Under the pieces are notes generated by a model. That model searched no databases. It was given only the letters and a program-made list of their open reading frames with translations, and was not told the origin of the DNA. This document shows positions 38,510 through 51,320 of a stretch of 64,000 bases of DNA, one piece after another. Origin of the DNA: Hyaloscypha bicolor E. Taxonomy: Eukaryota > Ascomycota > Leotiomycetes > Helotiales > Hyaloscyphaceae. A program made the position numbers and the translations under genes. Positions within the stretch are counted from its first letter, which is position 1, and each line of letters opens with the position of its first letter. The stretch is taken from assembly GCF_002865645.1 (NCBI RefSeq), contig NW_020194515.1, positions 1,302,001 to 1,366,000 of the forward strand. The letters are read 5' to 3'.

Positions 38510-38725
38510 TAAACTCGCATTTATTAAGTTTATATCGCAGTGAGAATTACTGAATTGGGGCTAGCGCAATTGCTTTACTTAGTCAGGATCTATATACTTA
38601 TTTCCTAAAGCTTTATACTTTACTCAAGCTCTTTTCTAGTTAGTTTAATTAACTCTTTTTATTATTTAATATAACTCCCTACTCTGTGATCTTTATATAT
38701 ATTAGTTTATAAAACAGGTTATTTT
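38510..38725 (-). other. Patch of gypsy C that escaped most RIP
   Basis: About 200 bp with surviving CpA and TpG sites (for example CGCAGTGAGAATTACTG and GCGCAATTGC) in the middle of sequence that has almost none. On the minus strand it encodes the end of the RT domain, where the NKCEFNIKEIEFLG stretch has no stop. Confidence 0.65.
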
Positions 38726-41493
38726 TATATAGTCTAATAAGTATTTAGTAAATATAATTATTATTTTTATTTTTATTTCAGGAATAAATAAGAATATTAT
38801 TTAAATAAATAATTATAAAATAATTCAAGAGCCTTATAAATATAATATTAGCTAGCCTAAAAGGTATTATAAGATATTTAAAATAGTTATAGCGAGTTCT
38901 AAAAGCCGTTTTTTACTTGTATTTTCTATGAATTCTTATTTAATAATATATATTCTTAAGATCTAATTTTATAAAAATCTTGGCTTTTTAAAGCTAATTA
39001 AAGGTTTTATTAATAAGAGAAAGCAAATACCGATTTTTAATTATAACTTAATTAAGTTTATAATAATTAATACAAAAATATAATTCTTTATTTTTCTTAG
39101 AAATAAAAAGAATAAATATTTTTATAAGGCTTTTATTAGGCCTTATTTAATATTTATAAAATATATCCTATAAATATAAATATAATATTTCTAGTTAGAT
39201 TTCTAATAAATTATATAAGGGTTTATATAAAACTATATTATTTATATTAATAAAGTATTTAATATTACTAAAATTAGAAAATTCCGAAGTTTTATTAGAA
39301 TTAAAAACCTCTAAAAAAAATTATATTTATTATTTTAGAGATATATAAGTATTTTTAAGGCTCCTTTTTAGAAAGTATTAATTTATTATATTAAAAACTC
39401 TTATTTAATATTACTAGAACTATATAATAAAATAGAAATCTAGTAATTATTATATATATATAAAGCCTATTATTTAAAATAAGTATATTTGCCTTTAATT
39501 AAAAATAAAACTTAAAATACTAGTTTAGAATATAGATTAAGTTCTTTATTAAACTCTTTTAGTATTAGAATTTTAATATTATTAGATTATATAAATATAT
39601 ATATCTATTATTTCTTAATATAATTTATATATTATATAAGAGTTATTTTATAAAATTCTATATTAAAAACAAGGCTATAAAAGCTAATATTTTTATATTT
39701 ATAGAACCGAAGTTTAAAAGAACGTGTTTTATTATAATTATTTATATAAATACCTTAAGATTATAGGCTTAATAGACCTTAAATCTATTTCTATAAAAGA
39801 TTATAAATTTTTAATTATATTTAGTTAAGGTAATAAAACCCTAGCTTTAAATTTAATTATTATTAAAAAAGTTATAATTTAATCTAATATTACCGAATTT
39901 GCTATATATCTTTAAGATATTTATTTCTAGCTATATTAATCTTATTTAAATAATTATATAAAATAATATATCTTTTTTATTATAGCTAAAATTATTAATA
40001 TTTAAAATTTAGTCTTTCTTTTTTCCTATTTCTTAGAAAAGTCTTTTTTAGAATACTTTTCTATAATAATAGTATTAATTTTCTTTTATAAATACCTTAA
40101 CTTTTTTATAGTTTTGGCCTTATTAGAGTTCTATTAAATCTATTTATTATATTTAAAATATTTTTTATTTTTTAAAAAGTATTTTTTCTAATTATAAGTC
40201 TAATAAATTATATCTAAAATAGAACTAGTACTCTAATAAGGCCTAGAAAAAGCCAAAATACTACCTGAAAATTTCTTATATAATTTTCGAAACTTGTTCT
40301 TTCTTTTTTAATAGCCTTATAATTCAGAATTTACTAAATTAGAGTTTTTAGTAATAGAATTACTTTTACTAAACTTCTTTATTTTTGCTTTCCTTAATTT
40401 AGAATAAGTAATATATTTTACTTTTTAATCTTTTTTAAATTATTTAGAAATAGATACTATTTTATTTTTTAAAAGAATAGATATAAATATCTAATAAGTC
40501 TTATAATTAGATAAAGTAGTATTAAAAGTCCAAACTCGATCTCTTTTAGGATATGGGTTCTAGTTAATTTTGAGACTAATTATCCGAATATATAATTTAG
40601 TAATTATTTTATTATTCTTTTAATAAAGATCTCGAAGTTCCTTAAAGGCATTTTATTAACAGATTTAAAATACCTGAAATATATTAGCTAAATAGACCTT
40701 GAATTACTTTTAATATATCTTATATAATAATAGACTTTATTTTATTATAGTCTTTTAAATATTATAAGATTCGTTTTTAAAAGTATTTATAATAGAATTA
40801 ATTCTAGAAAAGTATTTATTATAAGTCTAAAATTAGATTCTAAAAATTATTTTCTAGAAAAATATAAATATTCTCTATTTTTTAAGAGACTTTCTATAAT
40901 ATAAGTCAGGTATCTAAACTTTAAAAAGCTTTTCTTAATTCAAATATATTTTCAGGATATTATATAGTGGCTTTTAATAAATAGTATCGAGATTACTTTT
41001 AAAACTTATTATATTAAAAAAGAAAATGAATTCTAATTCTATTTTAGGGAGTTTTTTAATAAGAATTACTAAGGAAAATAAAATAAACTTATAAATAAAG
41101 TTTTTATAAGATATAGTAAATCGTAAAATATTCCGGAAAATACTCTTATATTATTCTAATTATAGGATTTATTAATTCTTGCTTTTATTAGAATACTTTA
41201 ATTTTAGTATATAAGCCCTATTTTATAACTTAAATAATAGTAATTTAAATATTAATCTCGATATTTTAATTATTACCTGAATTATTTTCATTATTATTAT
41301 TAGCTTTTGAAAGCTCCTAAAAGGCTTTATTAAAAGTATTAGATAAGCCTTTACTATTACTTATATTAAAGTTAATTTAGTTAATTTTTTTTATAGAAAT
41401 AGCTTTAATAAAAGATTATATATTTTATAGATTTCGAAATATAATTATTTATTAAACTGTTTTCTTTAAGAATAAAGAAATTAGCTTATAAAA

Positions 41494-41763
41494 TATTTAT
41501 TAGTAAATTATAAAATTATAATATTAAATTTAGTATAAAACTAATTTTCATTTCTTTTATAAGATCTAAAAAAGCCTTTTTTAAATAGAAGCTCCTAATA
41601 ATATATATATATATATATTTAGTAATTAATAAGCCTAAAGCCTATAGTATAAATAGTAATATAATTATAATATTAAAGGGCTATTAATTTCTCTAATTGA
41701 TACTTGTAATATCCGAGATTTATTATATATTCTTAAGTTATATATAATTCTATATATATTATA
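41494..41763 (-). repeat. LTR of gypsy C (right)
   Basis: 270 bp, direct repeat of 33740-34031. Begins TATTTATTAGTAAATTATAA and ends TATATATTATA. Confidence 0.82.
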
Positions 41764-41764
41764 A

Positions 41765-43731
41765 AAAGAAATACTAATTAATTTAATAATTAAGATAAAT
41801 TATATAAGCTAATAGCTATTAATAAAAAGAATTATATATTAGTTTTATTATATAATAATAATATTTTTTATTTAATTTCTATAAAGCTCTTTTTTATAAA
41901 AAAAATATTAATATTAATATTAATAGCCCTAAACTTGAAATTAAATCTTATAATAATATTAAAAATAATATAAATATAATTTCTTTTATTATTCTTATTA
42001 TTTTATTAAAATATAATAAAGAATACTTTTATGAAAACTTTAATATTATAATATTCTTATAAAATAATAATTTATATAAGAATTTTTATTAAATTAAAAT
42101 TACTAGTCTTTTAGAAAAAAATATATTTAAAATTATTCTTAAATTTCAAATACTAGAAAAAATATATATTTTTAATTCCTAATTTATTAATAAAATCAAG
42201 AATAAGAATATTAAAAAAAAACTATAAAAAAAATTAAAACTTATTATTTAAGCTTATAATAATAAAAAGAAATATATTATACTAATTTAATTATTTATTA
42301 TTTAATATATTAGCTAAATAATTATTTTTAATATTATTATAATAATAAATATTATAAAATTATATTTATATAATATTTTATAAATTCATATTTAATTAAT
42401 AACTTTATTTAATTATAATTTTTATATTAATTTATTTTATAAACTTATTAAAAAGCTAAATTTAAAGAATAATTTTATTCTAAAAGTTATAAAACTATTA
42501 TATAATATATTAGAAGCTAAAAACTATTAGTTTAAAACCTATTATTTTTATTATATTAATAAGCTTTTTTAAAATAATTAATTTATAATTCTTGCTTTTT
42601 TTATAATAAGTAATTTTTTAGAATTATTAGTTTTAAAACTAATAATTTTATAAAAATAAAATAATTAAAGCTTTAAGAAATTAAGTTTTTAGTTAAGAAA
42701 TATAAATTCCTTACTTTTAATTATAATCTCAAGTTTAATAAAGATATTATTTATATAAATATTACTAATATTATTATTATAAATAATAAAAGTACTATTT
42801 ATTTAAATCTCTTTATTAAAATCTAATATATTATCTAATATATTAGAGAAATATATATTATATTAGTTTATTAATTAGAAGCTTTATATAATTTATTAAT
42901 TATTATTTAAACTATTAAATTATTAGAAACTAATATAAAAGTATTTAATAAGTATATTTATTAATATATTAAGAATATTATTAAAGAACTAAGATTTATA
43001 AAACTAATAAAAAAGTTTTTATATTTAATTATTTTTATAAATACTTTATTTATAAGTTAAATATATTTTAGTTCTAATAAATAAAACTAAATATCCTAAT
43101 ATTATTTATTAGTTTTTTATTAAATATAAGAGAATTACTAAAAGTATTCTAGTTTTAGAACTTTAATATAAGTATTTTAATTAAATCTATAATTAATAAA
43201 ATAATAAAAATAGAATTATTATTAATTATTTATATAAATTTAAAGTTATTATATAAATATTTTATTAAATTAGGTATTATTTAAAAGAAATATTTAATAA
43301 TTAATATAATATACTTTTATTAAATATATTAATAATAAGAAATTATAAAAGTTAAATAAATTAAAAAAAATCGAATTTTATTAATCTTATAATAAAATTA
43401 AAACTATTAAATATCTTTAAATATTTAATTAATATAAATATAAAAATAAATTAAATATAAATAAAACAAGAAATAAAAATATAAAATATAAATATAAAAT
43501 AAAAATATAAAATAAAAATATAAAATAAAAATATAAAATAAAAATATAAAATAAGGAAAATATATATAAATATATAGAGTATTTAAGAAGTTTAATATAA
43601 GGCCGAATTAGGAAATTAATATATAATTAAAAGAAAAAATTATTTTTCACGTTTTTAGAAAAATTTTAATATTAATATAGCTATTTCTTTAAGATTTATA
43701 TATATAATTACGAGATTCCAAATACGAGATA
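41765..43731 (+). mobile_element. Copia element E, piece 2 (pol end and start of 3' LTR)
   Basis: The plus strand matches the reverse complement of copia B from about 21220 down to 19180. It includes the copia RNase H at about 42960-43340, more heavily mutated than in B. From about 43665 it matches the copia LTR (AATATAGCTATTTCTTTAAG), which is cut at 43731 by gypsy D and resumes at 49704. Confidence 0.75.
43476..43553. repeat. 13-bp A/T tandem repeat
   Basis: About five copies of AAAAATATAAAAT within the copia E piece, just before its LTR. The corresponding part of copia B has no such array. Confidence 0.8.
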
Positions 43732-43990
43732 TATTATAGCCCTATAAAGAGAGCCTATAAACAAGACACTTATAAGAGAACCGTTTATTAAAAAAAACTA
43801 AGCTAAAAAGAAAAGAGAACCTCGAATTAAAGTTTTTTAAATATTTATAGTTTTTTGCTTATAGTTTAGCCTAATAGGATTTAGTATCCTAAATTTCCTA
43901 GAATATAGCTTCCCTTAGCTTTATTATATATAACTATTAGGTAATTCCAGATACTAGATATTAGACTAAATAGAATATAGAATTATAATA
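43732..43990 (-). repeat. LTR of gypsy D (left)
   Basis: About 259 bp. It begins TATTATAGCCCTATAAA and ends GAATTATAATA. Confidence 0.87.
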
Positions 43991-46900
43991 TTATCTCTTT
44001 CTTTAAAAAAAAAGCTTATTCTTAAATAAATAAGTATTATAGAATTATTATCTAAATTATTATAGTTCTCTATTTTATTCTTTTAGGCTTATATCTAGTT
44101 AATTAGTATTTTTAGTAAATCTGGTTATTATTAATTAGCTAAATAGTAGTCTTATAATTTATAGAAAGAGTATTTTAGATTAAAAGCCAGATACTAGTTA
44201 AAATCTTTATTATATCTAATTTAACTAACCCTATATAAGAGTTTGTTTTATTTTACCTTTAATACTAGAATATTTTATATCTTGTATTTTTGATTTATTA
44301 TAACTTGAATTAGTAGTAATAATTCGTTTTTCTGGCCAAGTAATAGATTATTAATAGCCTTATATAAATAGTTAGAAAAGAATATATTATAAATTTTAAT
44401 ATTTTCGGATAATTTAATTTTATAGAAATTACTAACTTAATATAAGATTAGATAAAGCCCGATTATTTAATAGTTTAACTTATAGCTAGGGTATTATATT
44501 TTCTATTTCTTTATTAATATATATATTTTATTTCCTATTTTAAAGTTTATAGAATAATATTTAATATTAGTATATTTTTCTATATTTTTTTAATTTCTTT
44601 TTATAGTATTTCTATTTTTTTTAGTAATTTATTAAGCCTTTATTTTATTTAGCTTGTTTTAAAATATAATTATTAGAATTAGCTAATTAAAAAAGATTTA
44701 TAAAAGCCTGTTATTAAGGAATTTATATAGGAATATACTAATAAAATTATATAGAAAAGTAAATTAGATATAATTAATTATTAATAAATACTTATTTTAG
44801 TTATTTTAATAGTATATAATATATAAATATAATTATTAATTAATATATTAGTTTATAATTTCGGTTTATTTATTAATTTATAAGTAATATATTATTAATA
44901 GCTTTAGTTTTATATCCAGAATTCTATTAAACTCTTTCTAGAATACTAATATAAATTATAAACTATAATCGGAAATAATAAAAATTAGAAGGCTATAATA
45001 ATAATAAATAGTTTAAAAGTATATTTTTATTATAATTATTTTATAATAAAATATAAAAATGGCTTATTTACTTAATTAATTAATTATAATATATATAATA
45101 TTATAGCCGGATTTCGAGCCAGGTATTAACTTGAAATTTATTATAATATATTATTATAGGTAGTTCGGAACTAGTAAAGAATAAAATAAATCAGGGATTT
45201 TATTTCTTAATATATTCGCCTGTTTATATAATTAGTAGTTATAAATATATTAAATAATATTATATTATATGTTTTTCTAGTAATATTATAACTATAATAG
45301 CTTATATATTTTGTTTTTACTAGAATATATTATAGAAACTTAATTATAAGCTTTGCGAATTAGATTTATATATAACTATTTACTAGATATTATAAATTAT
45401 TAATAATATAATAGTAATTTATTCTCTATAATAAAGTCGGTATTATTTCGTTTGGCCTATTTATAAAGGGCTTATAAAAAAGAGGCTTTATAATTATTTT
45501 ATAGAATTCACTTAACTAATTTATTTAATTTATTAAGGTTATTATTATTTTAAAAGAAAAAAAAGAAATTAATTTTAATATTAAGGTCCTGAAATATTTT
45601 TAGATTAATTTGGTTTTAAGAAAAAAAGGCTTTAATATAATATTTCTCTTTTATTTTATTTTATTATATAATTTTATTATTTTAATATATTAGAATATTA
45701 GCTTTTATATTTTATTTATTAGATTTATATTAGATAATAAAATAATATTTAGCTAAGGCTTTAGTCTATCTAGCTTATCTATTTATAAGCCTTTTTATTA
45801 TTATAAAATATTCTAATATATAATAGTCTATATAGATCTAGATTTAATAAATAGTTTTTTAAAATTTCGAATATTATTAATCTAAAGATTATATAATAAT
45901 AAGTATTTTTTTATTATATATTTTATAGTTATATTTTATAAATATTATTATTTTTAAAAAAAATACTATAGGATATTACTTATTTCTATATTATTAAAAA
46001 ATAATACTAGTAATAATACTATTCGAAATATTAATCTCGATTATTAATTATTATTCTAGATTATAATAATAAAATAGATCTAATAATATAAAGTAGGCTT
46101 TAAGCTTTTTAAAAGTATTTTAATAAATTTTATTAAATAAAAAGAAAATATTTATATATATGAGATTTATTAAAGGCTTAGTAATTATATTATAATTATA
46201 AATAAATTTCTTATAAAAGTTATAAAACTCTAGAAAAACTTATATTTTTCTTATAATTTAAAAAACTTTCTAATTCTTTATAATAGTAATCTTTTTAGAA
46301 TTAATTTTAATATTATTTATAGAAATAATAAAGCTAAGATATTTTATATATATAATATAAAATTTACTTATAAGCCTATATTCTAGAAATACTAAAGAAC
46401 TTTTTTTATATAGAATTTATATTCTAACTTATTATTAGAATAAATAAAACTATTATTAAAATAAACTATATAAAAGTTATTAAAATAGTTAAATAAAATA
46501 TTATTTATATAATATTAATAAATAGCTAGCCTATTAGTTAATCCGAAAAGTAAAATCTTATATTTATATATCCTATAATATATATAGAATATAATTAATT
46601 CTTTCGATTTAGGATTTATATAAATTTAATAAAAAGCCTAATAAATATTAAGCTTTATAAAGATTTTAACTCGACTAATTCTAGCTAAAATCTTATTAAT
46701 AAAGGAGGAAAAATAACGGTTTTTATAAGTAATCTAATTAAGTTTCTGGTAATTAATATAAAATCATAAGCTTTTATTAGACTTTTTTATAAAAAAGATA
46801 AGAACTAGAAATAGTAATTAGCTAGAAATAATAAAGCCTTTATTAAGGTTTACTAGAAAATATTTCTTTATAGCTTCTAATATTACTATTATTATCTTAT

Positions 46901-49423
46901 ATAAAAAACTATATTTCAGATATCTTTCTATTTTCTTTTTTAATTATATCTTATAATTATATAATTAATAAAAAAATAAAATATTAGAAGCTTTTTTAGA
47001 AAAGATATTATTAAACTTAATATATTATTCGGGAATAGTAAACTCTTTAATATTAGTTCCTAGAAAGGATTTTTATTATTATTTTAGAAGACTATTAATC
47101 TTATAGAGGCTTATAGTAAAGGCTTTATTTTCGGGTTATTAGAGGTTATAATATATATTTATAAAGCTAATTTTAATAATTTTAATAATAGGAGCTTCTA
47201 TTAGCTTTTTTTCTATATATGATTTCCTTTAGTATAAGATATTTATAAAGTAAATAATATTAGCTAAAAAGTTTTCTATTTAGTAATAGCTATCTTAAGT
47301 ATTTTACCTATAGGAGTATTTAATTTTCGGCTTCCAAGAAATAAGAATAACTAGTTCTAGTTCAGGCTCTTTATCCGGATTTAATTCGGAATTAGTAGAA
47401 TTATACTTGGAAATAGTATTATTAATAAAGCTAGTATATAAAAAGAAGTTAATAATAGAGTTATCTTCTATATTATAGTTCTTAATAGAGGCTTGTTTTC
47501 TAGCTATTTATTATTAGTTCTCTTTATTAAATATATAATTTCTGGCTTTAATATCTATTTAATAATTGAAATAAGAAATATATTTTAGGACAGGAAATAA
47601 AGCCTCTCGAGATATAGAAATCTCTTATATAACCGAGAGTAATAGAGAAAGAATTTCGGGCTATATTAAATATTAGTTTCAGATATTAAAAAGCAGATTA
47701 AAGTATTTCAGCCATTTATAGCCGAGAATAAGGTTATAAAATCTAAGCTTAAGAATTAATAAGAGAATATTATACTATTATTTCTAGTTAATAATAAAAT
47801 ATATTTTTAAGAAATAGGTAATATGAGTTTCTAGCTTGCTATTATATCTCTTAATATTAATAGACTTAGATAAATACTAGAATTTGAGATTAAAAAAAAA
47901 ATTTATAATAAAAAGAATATTAATAAATATAAAACTATTTGCTCTGGAATTAGTAAAAAAGAAGATATTAATTAAATATCTAAGCTATAGAATATAATTA
48001 AATATAATTCTTTTATTAACTAGTTTAGATTAATTTCTATAAAATTAATTTCAAGTTTATCTAAAAAGAAGTCTTTTTCTAAGCGTTTTTATTTCCTAAT
48101 ATACTATTTGTATTAGTTTCTATAAGCTTATTATCTTTTTATAGTTCCTTAATATTAGTAATATACTTTAGTACCAGATAGTTATAGGCTATATAACTAG
48201 TTTAAAAATAGTTAAAATAGATTTAAAATTAAAACAGGAATACTTTTTCTTTTAATAATTAGCTTATTAATAGTTAGAAATACTCGGGCTAATATAAAAA
48301 TATAAGAAGTTATTATATAGAATTTGGAAGTAATAAATATAAAGGTATTAGAAGTAATAGAGATTAGAAAAGTAATTATAGCTTGAGCCTTAATATGCTT
48401 TCTGAGGTTCTTATAAGTCTATTATATCTTTATTTCGGAATTAACTAATAAAGTAATATAATATAAGTTATAAAATATATAAATAGAATAGTACTAGCTT
48501 ATAAATTATTCTTAGAAAAAGAATATTAGCTTATTATATAGCTTATTAAAACGGTTTTATAAATAAATAAATTTGGGTTTAAACTTATAGAAAGTCTAAA
48601 CCTTATTTATTTATAACTTCTTATATTTATATTTAGCTTTATATATATAATAAGAATTAATAAAATATTTACTAAGATAGTTAATTATTTTTATAATTAT
48701 TTTAAAAGAGTTAGTAATATTAGGCTTATATTAAGTATATAAGTAGTATTAAATATTGCCTTTTATATAATTAAAAATATAATATATATAGGTATTCTTA
48801 TTTATATAATAGTCTATATTAACTTTAAATTTACTAATAATCTGGATTTACTAATAGTTATAGGTTAGGTTTTTACTATTATTAAGCTTCGAGAAATCCG
48901 GAACTTTTATAAAGCGGAATTTACTATATTTAGGGATTTCCCTAGCCAGATATACTTGTTTAGTAAAAGAAATTAGGGAATTAAATATTATATTATAGTA
49001 TTTAAATTAGAAATATATATTATTCGGAATATAATTTCTACTAATAGAATATTTTCGGGAAACCTTTTTTATATTAAGTAAGCGAGCTAAACTAATAGCT
49101 AAGCTATTTAGGGTTATATAATTAGTCTGAATATTTATCTAAATCTTGATTTAGGCTTGTTATAATACGAGTATATTAGAATAAATATTAGATAGAATAG
49201 GAAATTCTTTCGGGGCAAAAGGTCCTATTCTAGAGATATTCTTAGTACCGGATATAAGAGATAGAATTATAGGATATAAGTAAAGATTCTTAGAAGAACT
49301 ATTAGTATAAGAAGTTATATTAAAGATATTATATATATATGAAGTTGTTTTTTAGAAATAAATAATTATTTCAAGAGAAATATTCTAGAGCCTTTCTAGA
49401 TAAAAAAAGAGAGCTGAGTTTAA
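43991..49423 (-). pseudogene. Gypsy D gag-pol remnant
   Basis: On the minus strand, 46880 down to 46590 reads as reverse transcriptase: a KKYFLVNLNKGFI stretch, ILFVKK-like, FYINYQKLN, YKNRY, then ARISRVKIFIKLNI (the KLD becomes KLN through RIP). Integrase is readable at about 45200-44650: LLVPNYL followed by a SKSGYNIIYIIINQLSKQ stretch (NGYDA..VVVDRLSK in relatives), IISD, and NRILDIKLKL. Gag should lie between 49400 and about 47800. Stops are TAA/TAG. Confidence 0.82.
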
Positions 49424-49703
49424 TATTATAGCCCTATAAAAAGAGCCTATAAACAAGGCATTTATAAGAGAACCGTTTATTGAAAAAACTAAGCTAAGAA
49501 GAAAAGAGTGCCTCGAATTAAGGTCTCTTAAATATTTATAGTTCCTTGCTTATAGCTTAGCCTAATAGGGCTTAGTATCCTAAATTTCCTAGAGTATAGC
49601 TTCTCTTAGCTTCTTTATATATAACCATTAGGTAACTTCAGATACCAGATACCCAGATACTAGATACTAGATATTAGGCTAAGTAAAGTATGAAATTATA
49701 ATA
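49424..49703 (-). repeat. LTR of gypsy D (right)
   Basis: About 280 bp, direct repeat of 43732-43990. It is longer because of a small GATACYAG-type tandem expansion near 49640-49670. This copy keeps more CpA/TpG than the left one. Confidence 0.87.
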
Positions 49704-49830
49704 GAATATAAGTAATAAAATATAAGTAATAAAATATAAGTAATAAAATATAAGTAATAAAATATAAAATATAAAATATAAGTAATAAAATATAAGTAAT
49801 AAAATATAAGTAATAAAATATAAAATATAA
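49704..49830. repeat. 14-bp tandem repeat inside the copia E LTR
   Basis: Seven copies of AGTAATAAAATATA plus shorter AAATAT units. The copia B LTR has only about two such units, so the array grew in this copy. Confidence 0.85.
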
Positions 49831-49945
49831 TTATATAATCTTGTATTTTATAAATAATTTAACTAATAACTAATTTTTATTAGATTTAGTAAATTTAGAA
49901 ATTATATATTAATATTATAATTTATAATTCTTAAAAAACTCGAGA
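49704..49945 (+). mobile_element. Copia element E, piece 3 (rest of the 3' LTR)
   Basis: Continues the copia LTR interrupted at 43731. It matches the reverse complement of the copia B LTR, for example AGTAAATTTAGAAATTATAT against AGTAAATTTAGGGATTATAT. Similarity fades at about 49945. Confidence 0.7.
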
Positions 49946-50878
49946 TTTATTTTATTTATTAAATTATTATATTAATTATTAAATAAATAAACTTTATTTA
50001 GAATATTAGAAATAGCTTATTTCTTTTATTTTTTAATATTTTATTTCTTTACTTTTATTATAAGCTTATTAAAGAATCTTAAAAATTTATTTAATAATTA
50101 AGATTTATTTAACTAATTTAGGTTCTAGTTAATTATAAATAAAATTATAGGTATTTTTAATAACTAATTATATTATATAAGTAATTTTTAATAATTTATT
50201 ATTAAATTTATTAAAGAGGAATTTAAAAAAAAGTTCTATATTAGTTTATTTCTTATATTAAGTATTTAATTAATAATCTAGTAATTATTTTTACTTATAA
50301 ATAAAATAGAACTTTTAATTTTAATAAGCTATAATTAATTACTATAAATTAAAAGTAAAAGAAAACTTTAATATTAGTTTTTATATAATTTTCTTAATAA
50401 AACCTTATAATATTTTTAAATATTTATTTTATAGCTTTTTCTTATATTAGTTTTTTTTATAAAGTTAATTAATAATTATTTCTAATTTATTAATTTTCTT
50501 AATAAATAAATTAATATATAAATGAAATTTCTAATAATATTTTATTTATTTATTAGCTATAAGATAATATTTATTAATAAGATTATTTTATATAAGTAAT
50601 TTTTATTAGGCCTTATTTATTTTTAGAATATTTATATTAATTTCAAATTTCAAATTAGTTAGTTATTTTTTAATATTTTCTTTTAAAATAATATTATAAT
50701 AGCTTTTTTAATTATATAAATTTATAATATTAAAATTTGATTCTTTTATTTTATTATATTAGAGCCTTTTATCTAATATATTTATAATAATAATATTTGA
50801 TTTCGAGCTATTTATAATAATTATAAAAGAAATATTAGCTATAGAAATAAATATTAAGTAAGTTCTTTTTATTTAATA

Positions 50879-50995
50879 TTAGTAAACTATAACTAATTAT
50901 TATCTTATTTAGTTTTAAGTTAATAGACTAAAACTAATTATTATCTTTTTTTATTTTAAATTAATAAACTATAATTAATTCTTTTTATATTAAAG
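50879..50995. repeat. 41-bp direct repeat, three units
   Basis: Units begin at 50879, 50920 and 50961, each starting TTARTARACTA; the third is shortened. Confidence 0.7.
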
Positions 50996-51030
50996 GAAAA
51001 GGCTAGTTCTTTTACTTTTATTAATATTAA

Positions 51031-51207
51031 GGAAATATCATTTATTCTAGTTAAGAGCTAAATTTCGAGATTAATTAAGTTATAGAAAATAGCGTTTTTT
51101 TTCTTTTATATTAGTAGAAAACTAATTACTAAAAGGGAAATATTATTTACTCTAATTAAAGGCTATTTTAAGATTAATTAAATTATAGAGAATATTATAT
51201 TTCTAGC
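51031..51207. repeat. Imperfect direct repeat of about 65 bp
   Basis: The stretch from AGGAAATATCATTTATTCTA (51031) recurs from AGGGAAATATTATTTACTCT (about 51140), with C/T and G/A differences. Confidence 0.6.
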
Positions 51208-51320
51208 TAAGCTCTCTAGTTCTTTATAGTTCGAGGAGATTATTAAATATTAAATATAGTATTTTATTTTTGCTTCCTAAGAATAAATACAAGTCCTTTA
51301 CTAGTAATATTATATTACCT

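Larger units (their letters stand above)
34032..41493 (-). pseudogene. Gypsy C gag-pol remnant
   Basis: On the minus strand, 39110 down to 38930 reads as reverse transcriptase: a YFCINYYKLN stretch (VDYR-LN equivalent), KNRYLLSLIN, then KIFIKLDL. Close below, at about 38565-38510, NKCEFNIKEIEFLG is intact, the usual motif after the YLDD box. Integrase should follow at lower coordinates but was not resolved. The sequence type differs from gypsy A/F. The only open frame above 60 codons (34738-34950, plus) is A/T-driven and not a gene. Confidence 0.75.
33740..41764 (-). mobile_element. Ty3/gypsy retrotransposon C, decayed, inserted in copia E
   Basis: Direct LTRs lie at 33740-34031 and 41494-41763. 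Coding remnants are on the minus strand. Comparison with copia B shows that the sequence left and right of C forms one continuous copia internal region. The target duplication is probably AAAGA: the right copy at 41765-41769 reads AAAGA, the left copy at 33735-33739 reads TAAGA. C is thus younger than copia E. Confidence 0.85.
43732..49703 (-). mobile_element. Ty3/gypsy retrotransposon D, decayed, inserted in the LTR of copia E
   Basis: LTRs at 43732-43990 and 49424-49703 enclose about 5.4 kb, a usual length for a fungal gypsy element. The minus strand encodes recognisable RT and integrase. The flanks on both sides are consecutive parts of the copia LTR, which shows nesting. A perfect 5-bp duplication is not visible (AGATA left, GAATA right). 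Confidence 0.87.
1540..51320. other. RIP-mutated, AT-rich transposon block
   Basis: Roughly 50 kb in which nearly all CpA and TpG dinucleotides are missing and TpA is in large excess. Whole stretches, for example 14401-14520, hold no CpA or TpG at all, while cytosine before T, C or G is still common (repeated agct, tcc, ttcgg). Stop codons TAA and TAG saturate all frames, so no intact reading frame of note survives. This is the classic product of RIP acting on duplicated DNA in ascomycetes. Remnants of known transposon proteins are still readable when stops are skipped. The less mutated island at about 4394-5462 and a patch near 38510-38725 are exceptions. Base composition was judged by eye, not counted over the whole block. 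Confidence 0.93.
49946..51320. other. AT-rich sequence, origin not identified
   Basis: RIP-mutated DNA with no protein motif or LTR that I can match to the other elements. It contains the local repeats listed separately. Probably the remains of another element. Composition returns to normal at about 51320. Confidence 0.55.

Noticed and set aside
1540..51320. Centromere or mitochondrial insertion as an explanation for the AT-rich block
   Set aside because: Mutated LTR retrotransposons with CpA-specific loss explain the composition; no mitochondrial genes or introns seen. A centromeric position cannot be excluded but has no direct support.
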